Origin: Cheiracanthium punctorium
Lineage: Eukaryota > Arthropoda > Arachnida > Araneae > Cheiracanthiidae
Assembly: GCA_038373885.1 (NCBI GenBank)
Contig: JAWZYV010016546.1
Coordinates: 62,001-126,000, forward strand
Length of the DNA stretch: 64,000 nt
Reading direction: 5' to 3'
Position 1 is the first letter of the stretch. Each line of letters starts with the position of its first letter. The notes beneath the pieces are model-generated. The model saw only the letters and a program-made list of their open reading frames with translations, did not search any database and was not told where the DNA came from. This document shows positions 21,598 to 32,850 of the stretch, piece after piece. The translations under genes were made by a program, and so were the position numbers.

Positions 21598-21835
21598 AAG
21601 TTTTCAAAATTATTGGGGGGGCCGTGCCCCACAACCACATATATTCAAATTTTTAAAAGTCCAAGTAAAGGTTTTTTTAAACGTTTGTAAATGGCGTGAA
21701 ATACTTTTTTTTTATGTTAGTATAAATTAATGTTCTGTATTTAGTGGTAAATTATTGGGTGGGCTCAGCCCCTATTCACAATTTATTGGGGGGGGGGGCT
21801 CGAGCCCCATGGGCCCATATAACTCTACGCCTATG
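21598..21835. mobile_element. CATARGCG hAT-like MITE, short copy 2
   Basis: Ends CATAAGCGTAAAGTTTTC and CTCTACGCCTATG, with a perfect 8-bp duplication ATCCCAAG at 21590-21597 and 21836-21843. It lacks the passenger elements carried by the three long copies. Confidence 0.9.
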
Positions 21836-22253
21836 ATCCCAAGTCGTATAGCTGAACTCTGAAGTGTATGAATAAAACACTGTTCCTTTAAAATTGTACG
21901 CTTCATTGAACTTATGCGCTGCTTTAAAAACAAACCTGGAGAGTGGAGCATTTAAAATGATAATAATAAATAAACAAAAGTAAAGTTGCTTCTTCACTCT
22001 GTATTGGGCATATTTATTTTGCAGCGACCTGTATGTACTTAGAGCAAATCCAAAATGGTAGCTGGATCGATCTATGAAGTGAAATATTTTGCATACGTTA
22101 GATTTTCTTCACTGTATCTTTCATCAGTCATTCTTAGGGGTTGACCATTTGCTGAAGTGCATAGTGCTGCTTGTGAAGATACATTCTCTCAATTATTTCG
22201 AGTTTTCAGCATCACTGAATTCGCTAAAAATGCTGTTCAAAAACGTCGCACTA

Positions 22254-22430
22254 GTGTTTACTCGCGTAATAGTCGCACTTTTTTTTTTGCCAATTTTTCA
22301 TGGTGGAAGTCTAGTGCGACTATCATGCGGGGAAAATCTACTACACAATAGTCTAACTCTAGAGCTATTTTTTCTGCTTTAAAACGTTGATGCGACTATT
22401 TGCGAGGGCGACTATTGCGCAAGTAAACAC
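22254..22430. mobile_element. Inverted-repeat MITE, TIR GTGTTTACTYGCGYAATAGTC
   Basis: Left GTGTTTACTCGCGTAATAGT and right, reverse-complemented, GTGTTTACTTGCGCAATAGT. The right edge extends to ACCGTGTTTAC, which is similar to the TACCGTATTTA ends at 27798 and 63538. Confidence 0.65.
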
Positions 22431-23454
22431 GGTATTTCTTAAGAGAAAAAAAAAAAAAAAAAGAGGATATTGTCATTTAAAAATTTATTGGAAAAAAGAA
22501 ATAATAAAGAAAAAAAAACTATTTTTCATATTCTTTAATGTATATACAAAATTGTTTATTACATTTTTTAAAGTATTTTTTTTTATTGTACAAAACGTAG
22601 CACTTATAGAAAAATAGAAAATAACGCACATGAAATATATTTTTAAAATTAGTAATAAGAATAGCAGGGTATTCAAATTTTCAAATTAATTTGTTAAATG
22701 TGAATGGACATGCCTATGAAATTTTATTTTAAACTTTAGAAGAAGTCAATTTCTGAAGTCTAACGGCTTCTTCGAAACCTCTTATCAGCAGAATTACGAA
22801 CTGTGTTCTCATTTCATTTGTTTACTGATCCATCAAAGAAAAGAAAATGATAATAATAAAACCCTCCAAATATGCCAGTTTAGCCAATCATTTATTCCTC
22901 TTATGTAAATTTCGCCTAAAGAAACAATACCTTACGAACACATTGGATAATCGTATTTAATTTTTACCCAAGGAGGGAGCAGAGGGCTTGGTCGATCCGG
23001 TTCTTAGCTCAAGGGAAACAAAAAAAAAAAAGGCCAGGAGAAAGTGAAGTAAGCGAAAGGAACAACAGGTCACGAGTTCATTCAACTCCACCGAAGCACT
23101 TTCTCGAAATTGGATGGGAAGACTGAGAAACAGAGGCAGCGAAAGTGTGTCACTGTGACGAATAGAAAGTTTTGCCATTCTAATCACTGAAAGTAGCATG
23201 AGCTGGTGCTGCCATCTGTTGCATTATTTGGAAAATAGAAACTATTTCGTAATATCTTAGAGACTGTAGTGCATTAAACTTTTCTTTAACAATGATCATT
23301 CGCGAGAATTGTAATTTAACATTGGAGGGAAAAGCCAAAATGCTTCCGATAGCAGAAAATATTACCAAATAGATGATATCTGAATTTTTTTAACTTTTTT
23401 TTGGGGGGGGGGGCAAGTGCCCCCTGCCCCTAACCAAGTTATGCTTATGACGTT
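22431..23454. other. No recognised gene
   Basis: AT-rich. A GA/CT-rich island at 22970-23130 resembles other GAAAGTG-containing islands in the window. A G-run with GCAAGTGCCCCCTGCCCC at 23402-23435 looks like the end of an unpaired transposon. Confidence 0.4.
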
Positions 23455-23568
23455 ATAATCACAATCAATTCGTTATTCATTCGTACTGTTTGAAAAACGA
23501 ATTCGTAGTTCGTTATTCAAACAGTAAATTTTCCGCGTTTCTACGTCAATTCGTAGAAACGCGGAAAA
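23455..23568. repeat. Adjacent hairpins
   Basis: A perfect 17-bp stem TTTTCCGCGTTTCTACG (23529-23545) pairs with 23552-23568 across a 6-base loop TCAATT. Upstream, TACTGTTTGAA and TTCAAACAGTA form a second stem. This is not a typical terminator because it has no transcription context. Confidence 0.8.
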
Positions 23569-23589
23569 GATCAGGAGGTTAACTCACAA

Positions 23590-23841
23590 ATTGAATCGGT
23601 GAGTGCAGAAACCACCTCAGTCACAAAAGGAAATTTTTTTCAGGAGAGAGAAAAAACTTCATAACTCCTCCAAATTTTCAAATATTTAAACTTATTTTTT
23701 TTCCTCTGTTATAACATGCATTTATGTTTCTGTCATGCAAATATTACCTAATTTATGAAGTTTTATGAAGCTTTTTCTCTCTCCTGAAAAAAATTTCCTG
23801 TTTGTGACTGAGGTGGTTTCTGCACTCACCGATTCAATTAT
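23590..23841. mobile_element. Inverted-repeat MITE with about 75-bp arms
   Basis: The arms ATTGAATCGGTGAGTGCAGA... through CAGGAGAGAGAAAAA repeat in inverse order with few differences. The spacer is about 90 bp. No target duplication was read. Confidence 0.8.
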
Positions 23842-23908
23842 AATTACAACACAAAATTTCCTCTCTGTGTTGACTTTGGTTTTATATCATGCTCTTTGCA
23901 AATGTTTT

Positions 23909-24085
23909 ACACCGCCAATTTTCGTCGTACGTGTGTCGTTTTGACGCCATTTACGGTTTTTGAATGGGCTAATTATAATACGAACTCTTATGCAATACAC
24001 CGCCAATTTTCGTCGTACGTGTGTCGTTTTGACGCCATTTACTGTTTTTGAATGGGCTAATTATAATACGAACTCTTATGCAATA
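23909..24085 (+). repeat. 88-bp tandem duplication
   Basis: ACACCGCCAATTTTCGTCGT to TACGAACTCTTATGCAAT occurs twice, 88 bp apart, with a single obvious difference (ACGG versus ACTG). Confidence 0.9.
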
Positions 24086-25500
24086 TGCTCATACATCAGA
24101 TACCAATTTTAGGAATTGCTTTCAAAATTGACCATCTTAGGAAAATATTGCAAAATAGTGTACGTTATAACTTTTCCCCGAATGTTGCAATATATTAACC
24201 TAAAAGACAATTCTTTTAGGTTATCATATAACAGTTGCTATGAAAAGTGCATTTAAATACTTGAAAACACGGTCTGAATTTTTTAAAGTTCCTGACGTCA
24301 TTTGATTCTTTTTATAAGTGTTTAAAATATTAACGTATAATTTCAGTTAAATAACTGTAATAAACATTTATGTTTAATAAGCATGCATATTCTTTATGTT
24401 TAATAACTCAGTAAAATTTATGAAAATTAAATAAATAAGCTCATCATCGTATAAGTCCCACAGATTCAGCTAAATATGTTGTATCTTTTTTATTATTTTC
24501 GTTCAATAACTTTTGTAATATGGTCGCTTGCAAGGATGTAAATACAACTTCTGGAAAGACATTCTCTCAAGTTTTCAAGTTTCTGAAGTTATTTATTTAA
24601 TTGTCAAACCGTTAACACATATGAATTTGCTTTTATTTGTAATATAAAAAGCTTTAAAATTAACTACAATTTAACTGTTTTGTTATTCTTTTACTCACGT
24701 ACAATTTTTTTGTCTTTTCAGGTCAGTATATCTTATTTTGTATGAAAATTTGTAGAAAAAAATCTTTTAACAACAGGTATGTATGAAAAATTTGTACAGA
24801 ATAAATTTATTTTATGGCTTTCTTAGAAGCATTTCCAGCGTAATAATTATCATTGATTCACTGAAACATTTTGACTTTAGTGGTTTCTGAAATGACAGAT
24901 CCAATCAATGCCTAGTTCATTGACGTGTATGTAGGCCATACTATATACATTGACATACTTATGACGTTTCAGTGACGTACACAAAACTTTTTTAGTGACT
25001 CGGAAGGGCTATGGAGTTTACTTGATTCCCCCCCCCCCTCCCCCACATATGCATACTTCCTGAAAAAAATTAACCTCTATGTCCGAGAGGGTAGAATTCA
25101 AAGGCCTGAATTTAGAGCAACGCTGGAAAAGGAGGGCGAAAGGGAACTCTGCGTTCATGATTTTTCAAAGACGAAAAATTTTTTTATTTTTTATTTTTTA
25201 TTTTAATATAGAAGATTGGATATTTTTTTTTTTTTTTTTGGAAAGAGGGTTTTTTTGAAAAGAGAAACCATCCAAACTTCCTTCTGAAAATTGTTGTACA
25301 AAATAATAATTTAAATAATTAAAGATGTGTAAATTCGAGTATTTAAAAAAAATAATTTTTGAAAATTTTCTGCAAAATATTCTCCAAGAAATTTTGTGCA
25401 AGGTAAGTGGGTCATACCATAACGCCACGAAACGTGCAAAATTAGTCTTTGAACCACACGTTCTCAGACACATTCAAACACATCCCCCCCCTCCTCCCCC
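24086..25500. other. AT-rich stretch without recognised genes
   Basis: Homopolymers only (C tract near 25028, T tract near 25225). No terminal repeats found. Confidence 0.4.
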
Positions 25501-25527
25501 AATAGTCCTCCCGATGAGAATCTTCTT

Positions 25528-25539
25528 CGCGCACGCGCA
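25528..25539. promoter_or_regulatory. NRF-1/Ewg-like site in a GC-rich island
   Basis: CGCGCACGCGCA is one substitution type away from the palindromic NRF-1 consensus YGCGCAYGCGCR. It lies about 35 bp upstream of the candidate exon at 25575. Motif-based only. Confidence 0.3.
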
Positions 25540-25574
25540 CAAGAGGACTTTCTCCCGCGCTTCCCGTCCGTTCG

Positions 25575-25679
25575 ATGCCGGAACGGAAAGTGCCTCCTGG
25601 CGGCGCTTTTGAGTTTCCCGAATCCTGCAAAAGGGTAGAAGTACCGAGAAAATTTTCATGGCTTGCGACCGAACACCAG
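25575..25679 (+). CDS. Candidate first coding exon (35 codons), unknown product
   Basis: ATG at 25575 opens MPERKVPPGGAFEFPESCKR, then VEVPRKFSWLATEHQ, and reaches CAG followed by GTACTG at 25680, a consensus donor in phase 0. The segment is GC-richer than its surroundings, follows an NRF-1-like site, and has balanced, non-repetitive codons. No domain is recognised. The opposite strand is also open here, so the frame could be fortuitous. No downstream exon was identified. Confidence 0.25.
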
Positions 25680-26115
25680 GTACTGTTTTATTCATTACTA
25701 TGGCTTCCCTTCCGTCCTCAAGTACGCAGGCAGACGATTTTTGTGGCTTCTTTGCCGACTCATTAACCCCCCACCCCCACCCCACCCCATCCCAGTTATT
25801 CACCTATTCTTATTTTATTTTTTTATTTTTTTTACATTTTTTTTTCAACTGACACGTTAAAAGTAAATATTTTGGATTGTTCTCATTTACTTATTTAAAA
25901 AAAGAAACAGAATGTAGAAAGAAACACATTATAAATTACAGTTTTATTATTTTAATGTACATGTAGAAAAATATTTCTTCTTACCTGCTCTCCTTTGTTT
26001 AATTAATTAATTAATTAATTTTAATCGTAAAATTTTCTACTCAGCATACTTTATATTTTTTTTTCTTTTCCTTTTTCTAATAAAATTTTTTTTTTTTTTT
26101 TACTCTTTTTTTTTT

Positions 26116-26641
26116 CAGTAGAGCGTCAATAGTCCGGATTAATTGCGGCAGGACCCTGTCCGGATTTTCTGAAAGTACCCAAAAGAAAGGTCCCTGAGTT
26201 CATAACAAAAAGAAAACATGCTAAAATCGTTTATAATTCATTTTAGGGCTGAATAACTGGAGCAGATAAATAAAACCATTAATTAATATGAACATATATA
26301 TTGTATTTTAATGAAAGAATAATATATATGTAATGTACAGTATCTACATATGTATGTATTTACAGAATAATGTATAGTTGATACTGTTAGAGCTCTTTAA
26401 GAAATCTAGAAAGCTGACAGCTGTTTTGGGTCTAATAAGGAAATCCTTATAGTCTGTGATGATGGCAACAAAGAAGGAACAAAATAAGAGGAGAAAAATT
26501 GACTTAAATTTTTTCATTGTGGTAGGCATTGGCAATGGGTTTCCTTATCTATATAATCACTTCAATCCCCAACCCCTAAAAAAAGAGACCGGATTATCGA
26601 CGGTCCGGGTATTTGACGTCCGGATTATTGACGCTGTACTG
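26116..26641. mobile_element. pogo-like non-autonomous element (526 bp)
   Basis: The left end CAGTAGAGCGTCAATA and right end, reverse-complemented, CAGTACAGCGTCAATA are followed by TCCGGA. TA follows the right end. Subterminal CCGGATTATCGACGGTCCGG repeats the end motif. The interior has no recognisable transposase. Confidence 0.75.
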
Positions 26642-27146
26642 TATTATTTTAATACACTCTCTTACCTGTTCTTCTTTGTTTAATTTAATGTTCCTCTATC
26701 GATAATTTCTCTCCCATCATACCTTCCCCATACACTGTATAATTTGCATGATATCCCCCCCCCTTTGAAAAATAAGAATATCCCCCTCTCTTATAAAAAA
26801 AAATTCCTTTGGGGAAAGTAATAATAATGGTATTAATGTGTACTTGGTTATGAAAAAGTAATAACCAAATACGCTTTTTTTTTCACGTGCATTTAGCAGG
26901 TAAACTTTTCCTGGAGTTTTTACATCTGCATCTAATCCAAGTTTTTTTATGACCACCCTGTATTTGTACCTTGTGACCATGTGTGCGAGCAACTTATGAG
27001 CATACAGAAAGTGCCAGGCCTAGGGCCTCAGAATATCTCAATCAGGCCCTGATTATCGCATAGACACGTGTCCTGCGCACACCAACACTAATAGGCCAAA
27101 AAACGAAGTTTGAAGCTATGTACAGGGGCACAAAAACTGAGCCAGC
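26642..27146. other. No recognised feature
   Basis: Contains a C tract at 26756-26763 and A tracts. Nothing supported. Confidence 0.4.
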
Positions 27147-27470
27147 CAGTGGAGTAGCCAAAAAGTTTTCATGGGAGGGGAGGGGGGCTTACGACTACTG
27201 AAACTCATACACACACATATATATATACTGTAAATTATAATCCATTGTTTGTGGCCCCTGAAGATGGTGACAGTGGTTATAATTTCCGTTCCATTATACT
27301 ATCACAATAATTCTTGCACTTTATTTGGATTCAAAATCTGGTTTCTAATTCTTGATAATAGCTGTTACTTTTATGCGAGATATGTCTTATTTGTAGTATG
27401 TTTTGTGTTTTACTTGTTAGTTATATATATATATATATATATATAGTATATATTGTGTTTTACTTGTTAG

Positions 27471-27510
<40 letters not shown>

Positions 27511-27611
27511 GTATGTGTGATAAGGAAGTGAAGAATATACATTTTATATGGTAAAAAAAATTCTCATGGGGGGCTGTGACCCCCCTAAACCGTCCCATGG
27601 CTACGCCACTG
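27147..27611. mobile_element. CAGTGGCGTAGCC hAT-like MITE with passenger repeat
   Basis: Ends CAGTGGAGTAGCC and GGCTACGCCACTG. The flanks GAGCCAGC and GAGTCAGC match at 7 of 8. The middle is occupied by the repeat at 27229-27480. Confidence 0.8.
27229..27515 (+). repeat. Dispersed repeat X with AT-microsatellite end, copy 1
   Basis: TGTAAATTATAATCCATTG through GATGGTGACAGTGGTTATAA to TGTTTTACTTGTTAG, then a long TA run. It is about 95% similar by eye to 39855-40065. The tail unit is duplicated here (TGTGTTTTACTTGTTAG occurs twice). It may be the 3' end of an unidentified retroposon. Confidence 0.7.
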
Positions 27612-28082
27612 GAGTCAGCTATATACAGGGGTATAAAATTTGAAAAGAATCCTGGTGTCGAGAATTTTATAGTCAGGCCCTAATCCGTAAGCCGGGGAGG
27701 GTGATCATGGGGGGGAGGGGTTTAACCACCCCCACCCCTGAAATTTTAGTCATTGCATGAGTAGTTTTTTATTTGCGTTGACTCGGGAGATCACGTATAC
27801 CGTATTTATCGGCGTATAAGTCGACCCCCTACTTTCCTGATTAAGAAATTTGAATATTTTAAAATCCCGCGTATAAGTCGACCCCCAGTTTCCTGATCAA
27901 GAGACTTTAATTTTTTTAAATACATTTATTTAAAATCATCTGAAAAAAGAAAGTACTAAATACATAATAATAAAGATAATAATATACAAAAGTAGTATTC
28001 AAAATTAAACTGATAATAATGAATAATAATAATAATATGACACTACTGATAGTATGATTGGGTAAAGTACTAATATACAAAG

Positions 28083-28155
28083 TTAAACTGATTCAAGATC
28101 CGATTCAGTATGGGACTCATCAAATAATTCACAAAATTCATCTTTCGTCATCGGC
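28083..28155 (-). pseudogene. Possible transposase C-terminal scrap
   Basis: The minus-strand frame reads PMTKDEFCELFDESHTESDL then ESV and a stop at 28083; a stop precedes it. An acidic EF.ELF tail near the element end is reminiscent of pogo-family C-termini. It is very short, so this is only suggestive. Confidence 0.25.
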
Positions 28156-28522
28156 CATCATGGTACACGTATTGGGTTATTTAGAAAGACCTCCACGGGG
28201 CACCTTGCCCTTTGACCTAGAGCCCACATGCAGCTAATGGGTCTTAATTCCACAACAACGAAAGCAACATGACACACGTTTTCAATCTTTGTATCGCTAT
28301 ATTCTTCCTGGTATGGAAATCAACTTTAAACGACGCCATGGTGTAAAGGAAGAGAGCAATTGCCTTTTAAAAGGGCATTTTTGACTTCTGATGATAAAAA
28401 AAAAAAAAAAAATTAGAAGTAAAAAATTAAGGACCCTCGTATAAGTTGACCCTCCCCTCCCACTTTGAATCCTTTTTTTTTTTTTTTTTTTTTTTTTTGT
28501 CCTAAATTTCTCGACTTATACG

Positions 28523-29575
28523 CAGTGGCGGCTCGTGGGATACAGCAAGTACAGCCGGGCTGCACTCGAAATTATCAGCACATACTTTAAAATAATTTAT
28601 TCATACTAATTTTCCTAAATTCAGATTAGAATTGTGGAATTCCTACGGTAAATTAAAAAAATCTCCGAAAAAAACCAAACAAAAAAAAAACGTATTGTTT
28701 GGATCGCTCATTCAGAAAAAAAGCACTTTAATCTTCCCGCAATTCAATTGGGAAAATCTTTGGTTCAGCCCAGAGCGCTGAAAAGAAAATTGGCAGCACC
28801 GTTGCCATGACAACGACTACGTCAGCAGCCTCTCCGGCATAGAGAGTATGCAGCTGATACAGCCGATGGAAGATTTTCTAACGGCGGCTGAACTTGAGAA
28901 CTCGACTAACTGATTCGCTCGGACGAGAAGTGAGGGAGGGGGTAAGGAGAATATATGTTTGGAAAACTCTGGACTTTATATTGCTGAATTTATCAAGAAG
29001 GGAAGCCTGAATAAAGGCTTATGAATGGACAATGATCCATCAAAGCAGTATTGTTTTTAAGTAAGCAAGAACTGGCATTTAGAGGACATGGCGAGCGAGA
29101 AAATTCTTTAAACATGGGAAATTTTAAAGAGCTTTTAAAATTATGGATATCTGAATTAAAACAACGCCTTTTTATGGGGACATCACTGACCGATTCGCAT
29201 GTTTAAAAGAAAGGAGGATTGATTTGACTTATAAAAAATAAGCAAGTTTGCTTTTTTTTTTTTTTTTTTTTTCTTCTCGTTATCGTTACAAAAGAAAATT
29301 CTAAGGAAACTTCGAATCAGACACGGATTAATGCCATTTTGAGGATAAGAGCGGCTGGTTGAAATTTATGTCCATTTTATGGAAGTAAAATAGGATCTCT
29401 GACATTTTTTTTTTTATGTAATTTCTTTTTTTTTTTTTTTTTTTTCCTCGGTGAGGGATTAATCCGCCAGCTTTCGAATTCAGTAACAAAGATTTTCCAA
29501 TCCTCTCCGGAGGAAAGGGGGGGGGGCTCATATGCTTCCGGCTGCACTAACATTTTTGACCACGGGCCGCCACTG
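28523..29575. mobile_element. hAT-like element, TIR CAGTGGCGGCTCGTGG
   Basis: Ends CAGTGGCGGCTCGTGG and CCACGGGCCGCCACTG. A perfect 8-bp duplication CTTATACG lies at 28515-28522 and 29576-29583. It is inserted in the right subterminal GTATAAGTCGA region of the element at 27798. About 1.05 kb long, with no recognisable transposase; T tracts at 29251 and 29405-29445. Confidence 0.92.
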
Positions 29576-29601
29576 CTTATACGTGGGTAAATAATACGGT
29601 A

Positions 29602-30344
29602 AGTAAGCAAGTTTTAGCGCTATATATCCCCCCCCCTTCCCGCTCCGAATTAATTTGTGGCTATGGCTGGCATCGGCCAGGCCCTGGCCTTCGTTCTCTC
29701 TGTCTCTCTCCGTTCGTTCTAGCTCCGCAGATGACAAAACAAACAAAAAACATACACGGCATGACGCATTCTTCCCTCGTCGTGATGCAACAATCCAAGA
29801 TAGCTAGCTAGCTTTTGGCTAGCTGCAACACGAGGATAGAGCGAAAAGGTTTCTCGCATGGCACACACGCAGTGGCGTATCGGCTTACCTTGAAAATGTT
29901 CCTCATTTTTTTTTTTTTTTTTCTGTAGTAGTAGGCCAAGGTTGAAGTGAAGATTCTCCACTTCGGTATGCAATCAGATGTCGCTACTGCGAAAAGGTAA
30001 AAGGATGGCGGGGAGGGGGGGGGGGCGCAGAATTTCCGCTGACGTGCGTCTGGTTGACCAGCTGGGAATCTCTTGGGTGTTGATTCAAGTGGTTTCTTTA
30101 GCGGATTTTTTTTTTTTTCTTTTTCTCCAAGTACAATATTTATTTCTGTATCTAAAGGCGGTGTGTGAGCGGAGGTGCAGTGTTAATTTATTCGGATTTC
30201 TGTGGTGATTATTATTATTATTATTATTATTATTTCGAAATTTTGTTTTGGTTCGAGGGGTAGTGGTTATCCAGGTGGAAATGGTAAGTGAGGTTTGTAA
30301 TCGTTAAACCGCGTGGTTTGGAACTGTCGCGAAGATTCGGTGGG
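29602..30344. other. No recognised gene
   Basis: Contains a CT-rich patch (29690-29720), the TAGCTAGCTAGC palindrome at about 29801, a T tract at 29908 and an ATT run (30208-30232). Confidence 0.4.
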
Positions 30345-30515
30345 GCAGAGGCGTAGCCAAGAGGGAGGTTAGGGGGGGGTTACAACCCCCCATGAGGAAT
30401 TTTTCGCCATACAAAATGTATATTCTTCAATCCCTTACCACGCACACGTATACATATATGCGAGTTCCAGTAGTCGTAACCCCCCCCCCATGAAAAATGT
30501 CTGGCTACGCCCCTG
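30345..30515. mobile_element. CAGTGGCGTAGCC hAT-like MITE, intact copy
   Basis: Ends CAGAGGCGTAGCCAAG and GGCTACGCCCCTG, with G-rich near-duplicate flanks (GGTGGGG). It serves as the empty-site reference for the nested copy at 7250. Confidence 0.75.
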
Positions 30516-30747
30516 GGTGGGGGTAAAAAAATCTGTGTCTTCAGGGTACGAACCATGAGCTTCTGTGAGCATGTATATGATACATAATGGGAACTGCTTA
30601 CGGTGCAGCAACTACAGTTTACGCCACCCGGGGCAAAAGTTTAATATTTGCACCCTCTAAGCACGATCCCCGGGCAAACCTTAATTTTGACACTTTTTTT
30701 TTACAGCCATAACTGATTTTGGTACCCTTCTCCTCAATACGGTGCAC

Positions 30748-30759
30748 TGCGCATGCGCA
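30748..30759. promoter_or_regulatory. Perfect NRF-1/Ewg-type palindrome
   Basis: TGCGCATGCGCA is the exact palindromic consensus. No adjacent coding exon is recognised; the frame starting near 30915 runs into a MITE. Confidence 0.35.
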
Positions 30760-30989
30760 CTGTTCGGTCCCCTTCTAGTGGCTGCACTGACAGCTTAATT
30801 TTTTCAGAAACAGAGGATAGAAAACTTAAGATGAGTTTTCCAGATCTTTTATTCGGTCCTTTGGCTTTATATGGTCGTGGGATAGTCAAAAGAAGGTAAA
30901 GAGAACAGGGAGAAATGAGCAGGTTTTGCCTCCTTGTCGACCGAGCAGGAAAGTCTATATCTACATTTCCCCCCTCCACCCCCTCACCC

Positions 30990-31222
30990 GCACGCTTAAA
31001 CCCAACGAGCGAAAAAAACGATACATTGCGGAGCGATCCGTTTCCACGGAAACCTACCGGTATTTCCGCAAAAGTGCCTTTTTTTTCTGAGAATTCCCCT
31101 TACTCGCTTATTGTTATATTTCGCTCCGCTCTTGTGATCGAAAAAAGGAGAAGCGCACTTTTGAAAATTGGGCCAAAAATCGCTCCGACTGATCGAATTT
31201 CGCTCGTTTGGTTTAAGCGTGC
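30990..31222. mobile_element. Inverted-repeat MITE, TIR GCACGCTTAAACC
   Basis: Left GCACGCTTAAACCCAACGAG followed by CGAAA; right, reverse-complemented, GCACGCTTAAACCAAACGAG followed by CGAAA. Internal GCGGAGCGATCC and CGCTCCGAC segments are also inversely related. A CA run abuts the right end. Confidence 0.75.
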
Positions 31223-31711
31223 ACACACACACACACACACTGACTTATTACTGAAAGTTCATTAAACGACACCCTCCTGTATTCCTCTTAACTACAAAGA
31301 CGCGTATTAATGAAGAAGTCAATTATCGAGGCCGTGAGAGAAAGAACGTCTGAGATCATTTCATCGGGAATTGCAGCATCTGTAACCAATAAAATTGTAA
31401 TCAGTGCTTATAAAAAAGGAATTTTTCCCCCTCTGGGTGGGAGAACCTCTTCTCAACTAAACTCGACTATAAAATATAAATAATAAAAAACTCTGTAAAA
31501 TAACACCATAAAGGATTACTTGAACGACCGTACAGCTGTTTCGAACAGAAACTTTTTGTTCTTCATCTGTGGAAACTTTCACCCTCGGCTAGAGATTGGA
31601 AAGGGGCCAGCAAATTTATTACGAAAATTTATTCTAATAAGCAGGATATTCCATTACCCAGGATAACATCGACTATTTGCAACAGTTTGATACATTGAAA
31701 ATGTGTTACAA

Positions 31712-31878
31712 CAGGGCCGGCCCAAGGGGGGTGCGAATGTAGGCGATCGCCTAAGGCCCCGCGCTTATAGAGGCCCCGCTCCTGGGCGATTTTATTGCTA
31801 TCTCATAAGACATGATAGAAAAGAGGCCCCGCTCTTGCGCTTCGCCTGGGGCCCCGCACGCCCCTCCGTCCGTCTCTG
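31712..31878. mobile_element. CAGGGCCGGCCC hAT-like MITE
   Basis: Left end CAGGGCCGGCCCAAGG. The interior repeats GGCCCCGC four times. The right boundary is read as CCGTCTCTG. The flanks TGTTACAA and GTTACAAT share the 7-mer GTTACAA, consistent with a slightly diverged 8-bp duplication. Confidence 0.6.
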
Positions 31879-31889
31879 GTTACAATAAG

Positions 31890-32850
31890 CGGAATATTCT
31901 TTTAACCGATACTCTATTAAGCGGCCTCGACTGTAAATGCGTTTGAATTTACAAATCGATCTTTCACAGTCGATCTTAAGTCGATCTTTCACAGTCTAAG
32001 CTCACGCGCCCCCTCCCATGGGTCCGCCTAAACCAAGGTGTAAAATTCACTTGCAATTAAAAATAAATAAATAATTAATAATATAATTAAATTATATAAT
32101 TAAAAACACCTCAAACTTAATTATAACAATATTTGCTTCGTCTGACAAAAATCTTCAGTTGCACCCACAAAACCAAGACGACCTAATTGCCCAATTTTTA
32201 AACGAAAGAGGAAGAATTTTCTCTTTATTGAGTCAGTGGTGGTGTGGTTGGTGATTTATCTAACGGATTTCGCTTTTGTTTGCTTACTCCTCTTTTTTTT
32301 TTTTAATTCTTTCTTTTCCAGCTCCTGTCGCAGTTATATCGTCTGCGGCAACCCTTGGGGAAAGGAAGAGTGCGCGCGTGTTATCCTTTTGCCCAATAAT
32401 AATCCCGCACCAGACTGTCTGGAGAATTCGAAAACCGCTTTCTGGCATTTAAAAATAAAAGTCAATAACGGCATGGAAGGTTTTGCAAGCCCCACGTTTA
32501 TTAATATAGAAGCACCAGCGTCATCTCCGTCTGTTGTTGCCACGCGCTAGTCCGCACGTGTTGTGTAGTGCAGGGAGGGGGGGGGGCTTTCTTTAAAAAT
32601 TGATATTCTTTTAACTATTTCGAAGCAGACGAAATGTAAACAAGAGGTACAACCGCGTGTCGCCGTCAATTGAAAGCAAAGGGGGGTATGTGAGTTAGTA
32701 GGTCACTGTGTTAAGTGAGATAATACGTACTGTAGAACTTCCCAGTACAACGCAGCTGAAATTCGTAATTTGAAAAAAATTGTTTAGGTTGCTCTTTTTT
32801 TTTTTTTTGAGAAAAAAAAAAAGAAAAAAGGACTATTTTCTTCTGAAGAT
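31890..32850. other. No supported gene
   Basis: A frame at about 32321-32550 follows a polypyrimidine tract ending TTCCAG, and so resembles an internal exon (peptide start APVAVISSA or SCRSYIVCG depending on phase). There is no domain or donor to confirm it. A G run lies at 32576. Confidence 0.3.

Larger units (their letters stand above)
27798..29601. mobile_element. TIR transposon TACCGTATTTA..GTATAAGTCGA, interrupted by a hAT-like element
   Basis: The left end reads TACCGTATTTATCGGCGTAT followed by AAGTCGACCC. The right end, reverse-complemented, reads TACCGTATTATTTACCCACG followed by TATAAGTCGAGA. The AAGTCGACCCCC motif repeats at about 27870 and (diverged) about 28440. A short acidic C-terminal-like frame is at 28083-28155 on the minus strand. 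The type resembles pogo/Tigger ends, but no TA-plus-CAGT signature is present. The superfamily is tentative. Confidence 0.6.

Noticed and set aside
30915..31265. 116-codon plus-strand frame
   Set aside because: Most of it crosses the GCACGCTTAAACC inverted-repeat MITE and ends in a CA microsatellite, so it is fortuitous.
32321..32550. Internal exon after TTTTCCAG
   Set aside because: The acceptor-like tract is common in this T-rich DNA, there is no donor or domain, and the frame ends in a stop.
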